A DNA stretch of 64,000 bases from Bostrychus sinensis (Eukaryota; Chordata; Actinopteri; Gobiiformes; Eleotridae), in assembly GCA_020698575.1 (NCBI GenBank), contig CM036243.1:20241403-20305402 (forward strand), read 5' to 3'. Below, piece after piece: positions 36,101 to 44,300 of the stretch; within the stretch, counting starts at the first letter, position 1, and each line of letters starts with the position of its first letter. The position numbers were made by a program, and so were the translations under genes. The notes beneath the pieces are model-generated. The model was given only the letters and a program-made list of their open reading frames with translations. It had not been told where the DNA came from and searched no databases.

Positions 36101-37219
36101 TAAACTGAAATAAAATACGTTATCAACATTTCAACCCCCGTTCCACACCTGCCCATTCTTCCAGATATGACTTTGGATGACGTGCGGGATTACGAGAAAC
36201 AAATGCATGAGAAAACCAACATTAAAGTTTGTCTTGAGCAGCAAGATCATTCCACAACAAACTCATCTTCACTGGATGAAATAGAGATCCATGACAAAGC
36301 AAGTGTATGTCTTTTCATTTTCTCTTATATCTCCATTGCCTTTCTTCTTTTCATATTTGAACATTTGACAGACTGAGTTTCAGAAATCAGCTGAATGTTG
36401 TTCACATTGTATGTTCTGGCCAGTGTAGCTTTGTACCTGACCCAAAACCAAGATTTCATGACGGATACCCTTCCTCACGCAACCTTCTCCATTTATTCTG
36501 GCTTGGGGCTGGCACAAAGAGCTCACTGGATTCTTTGTAACCCTTTGTAGCTGAATTCTGGCTTAAAAAACTATGACTAAATATGGCACTACAAAATATG
36601 GTGTAGCCATGCTAGAAAAGAGTGGCCTAAAGAAAGTGTTAATAAGAACTAAAAAGAATGACTTGGAAATTATACTCTATATCAAACTTTGACTATATTT
36701 GCCTTTGCAGCTCTGTATAATGTTGTAAGTAAAATTACACATGTTGCTTTAATGAACAATGGTAATGTTTTGTAAAATGTAAACTTGTAAAATATAAACA
36801 TGAAATTTTGTAAAAACACTCAAAGCATTACATTTTTTAATTAAGTTTTTCTTTTCACCCTAGACATGACAATGGATGAGGTCAGAGAGTTTGAGCGCAC
36901 CATCCAGGAGGCCACCAACCAGAAAATTGGGATGTTTCCACCGTCAATCTCCATTAGTGAGACACCCCTGTCATCTTGTGCCCTGACTGGCCCGGCCAGT
37001 GCCCCCTCTACCCCCATGTGCACGGATGCACCCGAGTCCCTCTCTGTGCCCAAGGACCGACCACGCAAAAAGTCAGCTCCGGAAACTCTGACCTTACCTG
37101 ATCCTGTTCCATCTGGTGTTCCTCAAGGCTCCGCTTTGGCTCCAAACTCCCTCTCAAACCATCTCCAATCATCCACACCTCCATCCTCCAGCAGTGATCT
37201 GGTTGAAATGGGAGAGTAA
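25089..37219 (+). CDS. pitpnc1: PITPNC1-like phosphatidylinositol transfer protein (exon 2 to last exon)
   Basis: Cytoplasmic class II PITP (RdgB-beta type). Known family role: transfer of phosphatidylinositol and phosphatidic acid between membranes. Coding exons by phase: 25089-25237, 29204-29292, 29634-29641, 30472-30543, 34619-34714, 34811-34966, 35342-35405, then 36864-37219 (long form) or 36165-36376 (short form). They join without a frame break. Exon 2 begins '[20 protein letters not shown]', the conserved start of the lipid-binding fold. Later exons give '[20 protein letters not shown]', '[11 protein letters not shown]' and '[20 protein letters not shown]'. The last exon adds a Ser/Pro-rich tail with '[16 protein letters not shown]'; in mammals phosphoserines in this tail bind 14-3-3. 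The window supplies 329 residues of the long form. The first exon (start codon, about 16 residues in the family) is not found and should lie upstream. The paralogue (a or b) is not resolved. Confidence 0.93.
27614..27722. mobile_element. Short Rex3-like 3' end insertion with inverted flank copy
   Basis: Arms 27614-27636 and 27641-27663 are a perfect 23-bp inverted repeat separated by 4 bp. After them comes a fragment ending 'gcggaagaagatggatgg', typical of Rex3/RTE-type 3' ends with GGAT repeats (27697-27710). The 12-bp sequence acctttgcatct lies on both sides (27623-27634 and 27711-27722), consistent with a target-site duplication. The inverted arm is a copy of the flanking target DNA. Confidence 0.75.
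27787..28702 (-). mobile_element. Rex3/RTE-type LINE, 5'-truncated, long reverse-transcriptase frame
   Basis: A 298-residue minus-strand frame covers the RT palm to the C-terminus. It starts '[13 protein letters not shown]', has the catalytic '[11 protein letters not shown]' (the F/YxDD motif intact) and then '[12 protein letters not shown]' and '[15 protein letters not shown]', and ends in the basic C-terminal region ('[17 protein letters not shown]'). A short in-frame gap is likely after 'VVMKKI'. The 3' end carries GATG-type repeats at 27787. The element is truncated at about 28702, so the endonuclease domain is absent and it cannot be autonomous. It lies in the intron between pitpnc1 exons 2 and 3, antisense to that gene. 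The open frame suggests a fairly recent insertion. Confidence 0.88.
29204..29292 (+). CDS. pitpnc1: pitpnc1 exon 3
   Basis: 89 nt between 'tttttctgcag' and 'gtcagt'. It encodes '[20 protein letters not shown]' onward to 'YPYTIT', and its last base (G) starts the Glu codon completed by the next, very short exon. Confidence 0.93.
29634..29641 (+). CDS. pitpnc1: pitpnc1 8-nt microexon
   Basis: Only AATACACC is coding, between 'catgaaag' and 'gtaagt'. With the G left by exon 3 it gives Glu-Tyr-Thr, and the next exon continues Cys-Ser-Phe-Leu-Pro. This restores the conserved family string ITEYTCSFLPKF. Skipping it would shift the frame. The donor is near-consensus; the acceptor has a fair pyrimidine tract. 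Confidence 0.85.
29735..29950 (+). repeat. SINE family B fragment with A-rich tail
   Basis: The segment shares 'ttaagcattc', 'tgtgtctctgggcaagacac' and 'ttcaccca' blocks with the complete family B copy at 55826, and ends in an A-rich stretch. It sits in the intron after the pitpnc1 microexon. Confidence 0.6.
30472..30543 (+). CDS. pitpnc1: pitpnc1 exon 5
   Basis: 72 nt, phase 0 at both ends, between 'ttttttgcag' and 'gtgagt'. It encodes 24 residues, '[20 protein letters not shown]' plus CNDH. Confidence 0.92.
31720..31840 (+). repeat. SINE-like dispersed fragment (family C)
   Basis: The segment contains 'gcccttcctgatgcaacc' followed by 'tctccatttatccaggcttg'. The same sequence recurs at 36430-36545, 51345-51445 and 59338-59430, so it is a dispersed repeat, probably a SINE body. 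No complete copy is present to define the ends. Confidence 0.6.
32762..32986. mobile_element. hAT-like MITE
   Basis: The ends 'tagggctgcataac' and 'agtgtgcggcccta' are inverted copies, and the body shares 'gaaagaccatgacattatgg' with the copies at 21510 and 52866. The flanking 8 bp do not match well, so the target duplication has decayed or the boundary is slightly off. It lies in a pitpnc1 intron. Confidence 0.7.
33066..33218. repeat. (CA)n microsatellite cluster
   Basis: CA dinucleotide runs dominate 33084-33140, with a shorter one at about 33190-33212. Open frames through it on both strands are low-complexity artefacts. Confidence 0.9.
34619..34714 (+). CDS. pitpnc1: pitpnc1 exon 6
   Basis: 96 nt, phase 0 at both ends, between 'tttgttttgtag' and 'gtgagc'. 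It encodes 32 residues running from '[20 protein letters not shown]' to 'ERYYKESE'. Confidence 0.93.
34811..34966 (+). CDS. pitpnc1: pitpnc1 exon 7
   Basis: 156 nt, phase 0 at both ends, between 'ctctttgtag' and 'gtgggt'. It encodes 52 residues including '[20 protein letters not shown]' and '[16 protein letters not shown]', part of the lipid-cavity fold and membrane-docking region of the PITP domain. Confidence 0.94.
35041..35230 (+). repeat. SINE family B-like fragment
   Basis: This segment resembles the head and body of family B ('aacagtggcac', 'ggttaagtgcatc', 'catactgtcattgtgtc'), but is diverged. It lies in the intron between pitpnc1 exons 7 and 8. Confidence 0.5.
35342..35405 (+). CDS. 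pitpnc1: pitpnc1 exon 8
   Basis: 64 nt between 'gatcttttccag' and 'gtaagt'. It encodes '[20 protein letters not shown]' plus Ile and the first base of an Asp codon. Both candidate terminal exons begin with two bases that complete this codon as Asp. Confidence 0.93.
36165..36376 (+). CDS. pitpnc1: pitpnc1 alternative terminal exon (short isoform)
   Basis: The exon opens after 'cattcttccag', completes the Asp codon from exon 8, and reads '[20 protein letters not shown]' then '[10 protein letters not shown]' and an acidic stretch to a TGA at 36374. The start resembles that of the last exon ('[20 protein letters not shown]'). It corresponds to the short C-terminus known for mammalian PITPNC1 isoform 2. 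Unlike my recollection of that isoform, which ends soon after the 'IESH' region, this frame continues into about 19 uncharged residues (36305-36361) close to the stop. An alternative donor (gtgtat, 36303) would remove this tail and could join in frame to 36864. Confidence 0.78.
36430..36545 (+). repeat. SINE-like dispersed fragment (family C)
   Basis: Same block as at 31720 ('cgcaaccttctccatttatt', then 'ggctggcacaaagag'). It lies just downstream of the alternative terminal exon and would be in the short isoform's 3' UTR. Confidence 0.6.
36864..37219 (+). CDS. pitpnc1: pitpnc1 terminal exon (long isoform)
   Basis: The exon starts after 'tttcaccctag' and ends at TAA 37217-37219. It encodes about 118 residues: the end of the PITP fold ('[20 protein letters not shown]') and a disordered Ser/Pro/Thr tail containing '[20 protein letters not shown]' and '[14 protein letters not shown]'. 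In mammals, phosphorylated serines in this tail recruit 14-3-3 and control turnover. The final roughly 35 residues, rich in Pro and Ser, appear less conserved. Confidence 0.92.
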
Positions 37220-40200
37220 AGGGACTTGAAGATGTCTTATCCTGGTCCTTATTTAGCCCTTTCTTCCGTAGCCTCACGAGACTAACTTCCTTACACCAGT
37301 GCCCGAACACCTCTATTTCTATTTGCCAGAATCCAGAACATTCTCACTCAACAAGTCTTCATCAGTGTCACTGAAGCCATTGAGGCAGCTGTTAACTCAG
37401 CCACCCTGATGTGGCTGCCTTTCTATGTATTTTTAAGTCCAGAAAACCACATTTTATTTTAAAACATCCCCTTTTGAGTGCGGATTGCTGGAGTTATAAA
37501 TTAATCAATGTTTTTGTTGTTTTTCAATCAAGACAATTGCTTTTAAGCTATTAAACTATGAAGTAGTTGCCTTATCACCACCGAGACAGTGGTACTTTTA
37601 TTATTAACCAGTATTTTCTGACAATGTGCCCAAATTTATGACTGTTAAGCATGGTCCCTATTCAGTCAGTAAAAAGACTGTGTTTAAATTGGTGATACTA
37701 AATAGAATAGAATATGATCTTATGGTAGACCTTGTGTTAAATGAAGAGGTAGTGGAAAAACAGCAAAGTAACTTGCTATTGTTTGCCATACAAACTGGCC
37801 TTCTGAATCAGTGACGTGAAAGGATGCAATATTAGTACAATCCTTAAGAAATCCTCAGGTTTCCCCATCTCTATCTGTCTTATATTTGGGAAGGCAGGGA
37901 TATTAGTGCATATTTTTGCATTTTATACCTCTACAGATTCCAGTTCAGCAACAGCACTAGTCAGATTAACCCTTAAATGTTTACACATCAGAAGGGTTGA
38001 AACATTTATTAGTAGTAACACATTTAGTGATGCTGATGTTTAGTTATGGTTTTAGCATGACAATTAAATTGTATGAAGATTGACTTGTTATAATCCTGTG
38101 TACAGTGTTGCCTGACATGAATGCTGGGCATCTCAAGTATAATGTGATGTCGATGTATGAAATTGGAAAATTGCCTAATTATCATATACAGGAATAAGGC
38201 CATTTTGAGGAGCTTTAAACTTTGACATTTGTCCTTTGTTAAAGTTTGGGACGGGGTACTTGAATTGCATTGGCAGAAATGCTATAATTTTGCATTGCCA
38301 GTACTTAAGCGGGCACAAACTGACTTAACAAACTGTAACTTAGTTTACGGTAACCATATAAATCAGTTATTACGCGTTATGTATTCGGAAACAAAATCTT
38401 CCTAACAATATTATTCAATGAACTGTTTTCCCGCATGGAATCCTTATCAAATGTATACATACTCCATGGTGATTATATGTATATACTGTAAATGGATGGA
38501 TTGGTACAGTATATTTAGTTATGCAACAGTATGAAAATGCGAATGCCAACTTTGAAAGCTCTTTATTCATTTCATCTAGCCTAGTAAGAAAGTAGACTTA
38601 ACTAAACTGTACGCATGCCCAGAGAACATACTGTAACTTTAGGCCTACAAACTCTTTCAACTCGGTGCCTCTGCATGCAACTGTGTATTATCACATTCAC
38701 AAAGTTAAACCAAAACTGATGTAGAAACAGAAAATTTACAATGCATTTTAGTTTGACCATTTGCAGAATATTCCTCAAATCAATCATATCAAATGGTATC
38801 ATCAGGCTTTCAAGCAACAGGGCTAACTTTTTCTTCAGTCAGTGTAGTCAGTGTTTCTCCCATTTGAACGTAACAAATGCATTTTTGCACTTTTCCACTT
38901 GTTTGCAGACACCTTATTTGACAATAAAGGAATGTGTTACCTTACAGTTTTTTTGGACCAAAGTCCTATATCCGATCATAGTGACTTAATGAGAGTCTTG
39001 CCATAAACATATTGTTAATATTTTGTACAGTTTCTCACTTGCTTTTGCTTAAAACAAAACTGTAGCTATTTATCTGTAACTGTAGCTTTCATCATTACCT
39101 TTTGAGGATGTATAATTGGTTTGTGGCCCTTATACAACATCAATCAGGCAAAACATTATGGCCACTGACAAGTGAATAACACAGATTTATCACACCACAC
39201 CCCACATCTTAGTGGGTGGCAGCAAGAGAACATTTTGTCCTCAAAGTTGATGAGTTAGAAGCAGGAAAAATGGGCAAGCATTACAATTTAAGCAAGTTTG
39301 ACAAGGGCCAAACTGTGATAGACGACTGGGTCAGGGCATCTCCAAAACTCCAGCCCTGGTGGAGTGTTCCTGGTCTGCAGCAGCCAGTATCGATCAAAAC
39401 TGGTCTAAAGAAGGAATAGTGGTGAACCAGGGACAGGTGATGCACATAGAGAGCGAAGGCTGGTCTGTGTAGTCCAATCCAACAGAGAAGCTACCATAAC
39501 GCATATTGCTACAGTAAGGTTGCTCAGAAAGAAAGGTGTCGGAATATGTAGTGCATAGCAGTTTGTTGTGTGTGGGGCTGCATATTAGGCAGGTGGTTAT
39601 AACACACCACTGATCACCTATAATAGGCAGGTGGTCGTAATGTTATGTCTGATTCATGCCTGATTGGTGTGGCCCTTATATTATGTTTAACTTACACATG
39701 GACTTTAGTATGAGACATTTCTCTTGTCAGGAACAGATCCAGGGAAACATTCACTCTACCACGGCTATTAAATTTAAAAGTCATGCAAATTATCAAGCTG
39801 TGTAAGATTAAGCTCTGCTCTGTTAAAAGAGTACCATATGGGGTATTGTAAATATTGTTAATGATTACTATAGTAGGTTTCTTACTATGAAACTTGTTGC
39901 ATTGCTGAAGTGACATGAATGTGTGCAAGATTTTAAAAGAAGGAACTTGTTTGACAAATTATTTGACTCTTGGTGTAGAATGAAGTGTATCTTTGAAGTT
40001 CAGTTCTTTCTAAACCTCTTCTTATTGTAGTGGTGCACTTTGACGCTGGAGTATGGTGACCTTGCAGGGCAAAATTCTTTGTATTAGTTGTATTTCAAAA
40101 AAAGCTTTTCTTTACAGTACGGTGACTGTTCTCAATGTTTACTCGTTAATTGAGAAATCGGCTTTTTTAAATTCCTATTTTGTAGTTTTGATTTTGTGAA

Positions 40201-40500
40201 TGCTTGTCTTGTTAAATTGATCAATCGATTCTCTTATTTTTTCAATAAAAGGACCAAGATTTTTTTATTTAACCCTGCTCTTTATCTTCCTGAGGCTGTT
40301 GCATTGCTGGGTCTTGTCATGTGAAACCTCTGCTTGATAAAACAGGTCCTAAAAGTGCCATTCCTGTTTGGCTGCTGGAAGTTGTTCTGAGTTCTTCCAC
40401 AATTCAGATACTGGTTATATTTTTACTGCCCTTTTGAAGTTTTGTTGTTTGTGGTTATTTACATTTTTTTGAAATAGATAAATAAAAGTTTACTAGGTAT
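37220..40500 (+). other. pitpnc1: Probable pitpnc1 3' UTR
   Basis: No other gene is seen between the stop codon and candidate poly(A) signals AATAAA at 40244-40249 and 40481-40486. The region is AT-rich and interrupted by a Tc1-derived element. UTR length is inferred and no transcript data are available. Confidence 0.5.
39138..39669 (+). mobile_element. Tc1-like element, internally deleted
   Basis: The ends are inverted: 'catcaatcaggca' on the left, 'tgcctgattggtg' on the right, and the right inner part 'gcaggtggtcgtaatgttat' mirrors the left 'aacattatggccac'. Inside, 'gacaagggccaaactgtgat' and 'gacgactgggtcagggcatc' correspond to the N-terminal DNA-binding coding region of a Tc1 transposase, and the catalytic part is deleted. 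A second, reversed copy is at 63015-63345. Confidence 0.8.
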
Positions 40501-40543
40501 TCCAACATTTGTGTAATTAAAGTTATTGATCAAGATCTTTATT
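40481..40543. terminator. Opposed poly(A) signals of pitpnc1 and vwa7
   Basis: AATAAA on the plus strand at 40481-40486 and AATAAA on the minus strand at 40538-40543 (plus-strand tttatt) point towards each other. A further minus-strand AATAAA is at 40613-40618. These are the nearest candidate 3' ends for the two convergent genes. Motif match only. Confidence 0.45.
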
Positions 40544-40764
40544 CTATTTTTTATACACTTAAGCATTTATGACAATACAGATTTGTAGAAAAACATTTTA
40601 ATGGGTCCATGGTTTATTAGACTGAGGTATAGTTCAAATAAAAGTAAAATGTCTCACATATACACCAAATAGTTATTCATATCATGTTATCACAGCTACA
40701 TATGAGACACAGTGTGACTTCTTCAGCTGAATATTTCCAAGAATTAAAAATATACCAAAGTTTT

Positions 40765-41050
40765 TCATTCATCCTCTTCCGCTTATTCCTAACTAACTTC
40801 AGTTAAGTTGCAGGGCTGACACAGACACACAGAGACTGAACTGATTACTTGTACATTCATTCACTAAAGGAAATTTAGACTCACAGTTGATCTATCTTTA
40901 TGGTATCTTTGGACTGTGGGATGAAGCGGGAGTACCCAGAGAGAACCCACATGAACGAGAAGGAGATCTTGTGTGGCTGGTCTGAGAATAAAACCCACAA
41001 CCTCCTTGCTAAAATACAGGGTTGCTAACCTCCCTACTAATGTGCACTAT

Positions 41051-41083
<33 letters not shown>
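40765..41083 (-). repeat. SINE family A copy and adjacent poly(A) run
   Basis: A reversed, diverged family A copy runs from 'atcctcttccgcttattcct' (its 3' end) to 'ggttgctaacctccc' (degraded head). It is followed by a run of 28 A at 41056-41083. If the vwa7 3' end is where proposed, the SINE lies within its 3' UTR. Confidence 0.6.
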
Positions 41084-41378
41084 TAGAGGTAAAAATGTTA
41101 ATGCGTGACCATAGGCCCCTCAACATTGGTTATATTCAAATCTCATATATGCTTTTAAATAGTCTGATATGCTTAAAGTTAAAACTTGAATTCTCCATTA
41201 AAGTGCATTTATACCCTGCAAACCCGTAGCCTATTACTAAACTCTTAAAATTGCAAATACCTGATTGGAATTTATATAAAAATCCCATAATTAAAAACTA
41301 CCAACAATCAAATTAGCATTAACCATGCAGCCCACCTTTTCCAGTGATTCTGACTATGCTACAGATACTACTCTTTGG

Positions 41379-44300
41379 TTACTTCCATAAGAAAGACAGC
41401 AGCAGACTGACCCACAGAGAGTGCCGGACGCTCACTGAATGCAAACCAATGGCTGTAGAGTTTGTTGCTGTTGTGGTGTTGACCGGTGCCGCCGTGGTCG
41501 CCACTCGGGCCTGTCCTGAACACAGCTTCACATTCCCCACTTTATCCACGATCCTCAGCTCTACGCTCTGTGAACAGCAGGAGGCGCTGTAGGTGACCAC
41601 TGTGAAGTTCACGCCGCCTGCTCCTGAGCCCGAGGCAGTGCTGCTGACGTTCAGAGTCCCACTGCCCTGACGCACGGTGACGCTGTCGATGCCCGTCCCG
41701 TTCACACCGTCGCTGATGTTAGCCGTGAGTCCCCATTGAGAGGAAGAGCACACGGAGGAGGAAGAGCAGTCACCTGTCGTACTGACCACCTCGCACACCG
41801 GGCGGGTCACGTCGGTCGCCTGTGGAAGAGGGTCAAAGGTCACTTAACTACATAAGGTATATAAGCATCCTCCTTTTAGTTACTTTACTTCAGTACACAT
41901 TTTACCAGGGGTGCTTTTACTTCACTACATTTTAGAGCAAGTGTCTGTACTTTTTACTCCACTACATTTATGAGTTGGTTTGAAATACAAAGTATTTGGA
42001 CTTTTGGTTTAAAATGATGTGTTTTTGTCGTGCCCTCATTGTAGACACACAGTACTTAAATATAAAAGATGCAGTAAAGTAGTAGGCTTTAGGTACATCA
42101 GAATAATAAAGACAGAAGACCTCACTGACAGATTCAGTATCTTCCATACTTTTACTTTTACTTGAGTACATTTTTGCTCCTTTATCTGTACTTTTAGGGT
42201 TAGGGTTAGGTACAGAAATTGAGTACTTCCACCACTGGATCTAGGGTCATTTTAGTCATGTATTATAGAACTTAGTCTTATTATACATTCATGGTTTTAG
42301 TATACTAATAAATTGAGGGAATTTTATTATAATAGTGTTCATAACCAAAAATCGTATAGCCTTTATATATGTTTTAAGTGGCTTTTATTCACAACTATCA
42401 CAATACATTATTATATTAAATAATGTCCAAAAAGTCTAGAGATAAAATACCAATACTGATAGGTGGAAAGTAGCCTAACAAAATTTTTTTACTCCAGTAA
42501 AATTTTTCTGAAAATTGACCTTCTGAGTATATGTCTGTGAAGACTCTCAGTCATCCCGGCAGATTGAATCTCCACAAAAAGGTTTAAAAAGATGTAATCT
42601 GGACTTTGTTTTGAAAGTTGTAGATATTTACCTCTCATCCTAGAGGCTTTTTCAATTCTGAAATTAAATGAGAAAGAGCTGAGTTTTATGCTCCTAGGAG
42701 TTTTTGGTGGTGATGCTCTGGTCCACTGGGGTTGGCCCTGCACAGTTAGTGTTGGCCAACCTCAGTGGACCAGTACACCTCCACCTAAAAGACACAAACC
42801 ACTACTTTGAGGACAGTGATGTCTGAATTTTAGCCAGAGAGATAAGATGGTGTGATGGAGTAGTGAAAGAAGAATTTATTCATCTTCTTTCACTTATTCC
42901 TGTTAGAGGTCGCAGGAAACAGAGCCTATCCCAGTAACTTTGGGTATCAGCGGGGGTACACCCTCGACTTTGGCCAGTTAGTCACCAATTCACCTAACAG
43001 ATGTATGTGTTTGGACAGTGGGAGCAACCCAGAGCACCCAGAGAGAACCCACACTGGGAGGACATGCAGACTCGACCCAGAGAGACTGAGTCGGCCAGCC
43101 CAAGGATTGAAATGTAAATAAATAAAGAAAAGAAAAGAAAAGAAATGGTGGCTTACAATATAACTTTCCATCTGTTTACAACAGTCTCCTAAAATCCAGA
43201 CAAAACATTTTTAAACAGTTTTACTCAGGCCAATTAACATCAGAAGGAGCAGATTATTCTAATGGTCCTCAGGTGAGTTAACTGCTGTCCCACTCACTCC
43301 AGCAGAGGCCAAATGACTTCCAATGACCCGAAACTACTGAGCCCCTTTCAACTATTCTAAACCTATAGAATTTCTTAAGGCCTTAGGTGGGGTCCACCTG
43401 TAACAAAGACTAGTTAGTTTCAGCAGGGCTAACACTTAAAGCCATTCACTCACACCATGGGCAGTTCAGAGTTGCCAGTTCACATATACTTACTGTATAT
43501 GTCTTTGACTGGTTGGAACCCAGAGTGGCAGAAGAGAAGAAAGGGTACCACACAGAAAGAAATGAGTTTGCCAACCAAATAATTCACATACAGTGAGCTA
43601 ATATGTTTTTGTCTTACCTTTGCCGCTACAGAAAACCTGAGCACGCTGTAGTTAATGTCGGTGGCAGCAGAGTTTTGAGCAGTGATGGTGAGGGTCACAT
43701 CAGTGCCTGAAGAAGCACTCGACGGAACAGTTATGGTAACTGTCCCATTGGCCCTTCCCTCGCTCATGGTGACAGAGGTAGGAGAGGTAGAGGTGTAGCT
43801 GCGATCGTTTTGAGCCTTCACTGTGAACGTCCCAGTCGCAGTTTCATTTACTACACCATTGGACATTAAGGCCACAGTGAAGGGGACAGAGATGGAGGAG
43901 CCAGGTTCTATGGAGGTGCTGTTGACTTTAGCCTTTAACATAGCAGAAATATAACAATGGTTAATACCTACATGCAGTTGTGGAACAAGTACTCAGAATC
44001 TGTCCTTAAGTAATAGTACTATTACTTCAAAACTACATTACTCAAGTAGAAGTAAAATATTTAACAGTAAGTAAAAGTTAAAAGAAAAAGCATTACTACT
44101 ACTAGAAAGAAAGAGGATTTTCATGATGTTTTTAGTAAAGTTCACAAATGGGGAATGGAACAAATGATAAGTTTGTGGTGTGTGAATCTGTCTTAATTCA
44201 GAGTTGAACTTGTTGTAGTGCCTTTGCAGAGGTGTATGCTCTCGGTCTCCTGGCGCTTGAATATTTTTGCATTTATTTAAACTGACTTAACATCGAAACA

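Noticed and set aside
41344..41592. Plus-strand frame over the last vwa7 exon
   Set aside because: Antisense shadow; the minus-strand exon joins in phase with 16 others.
42196..42210. Telomere-like ttaggg units
   Set aside because: Only about two and a half units inside a dispersed repeat; too short to mean an interstitial telomere.
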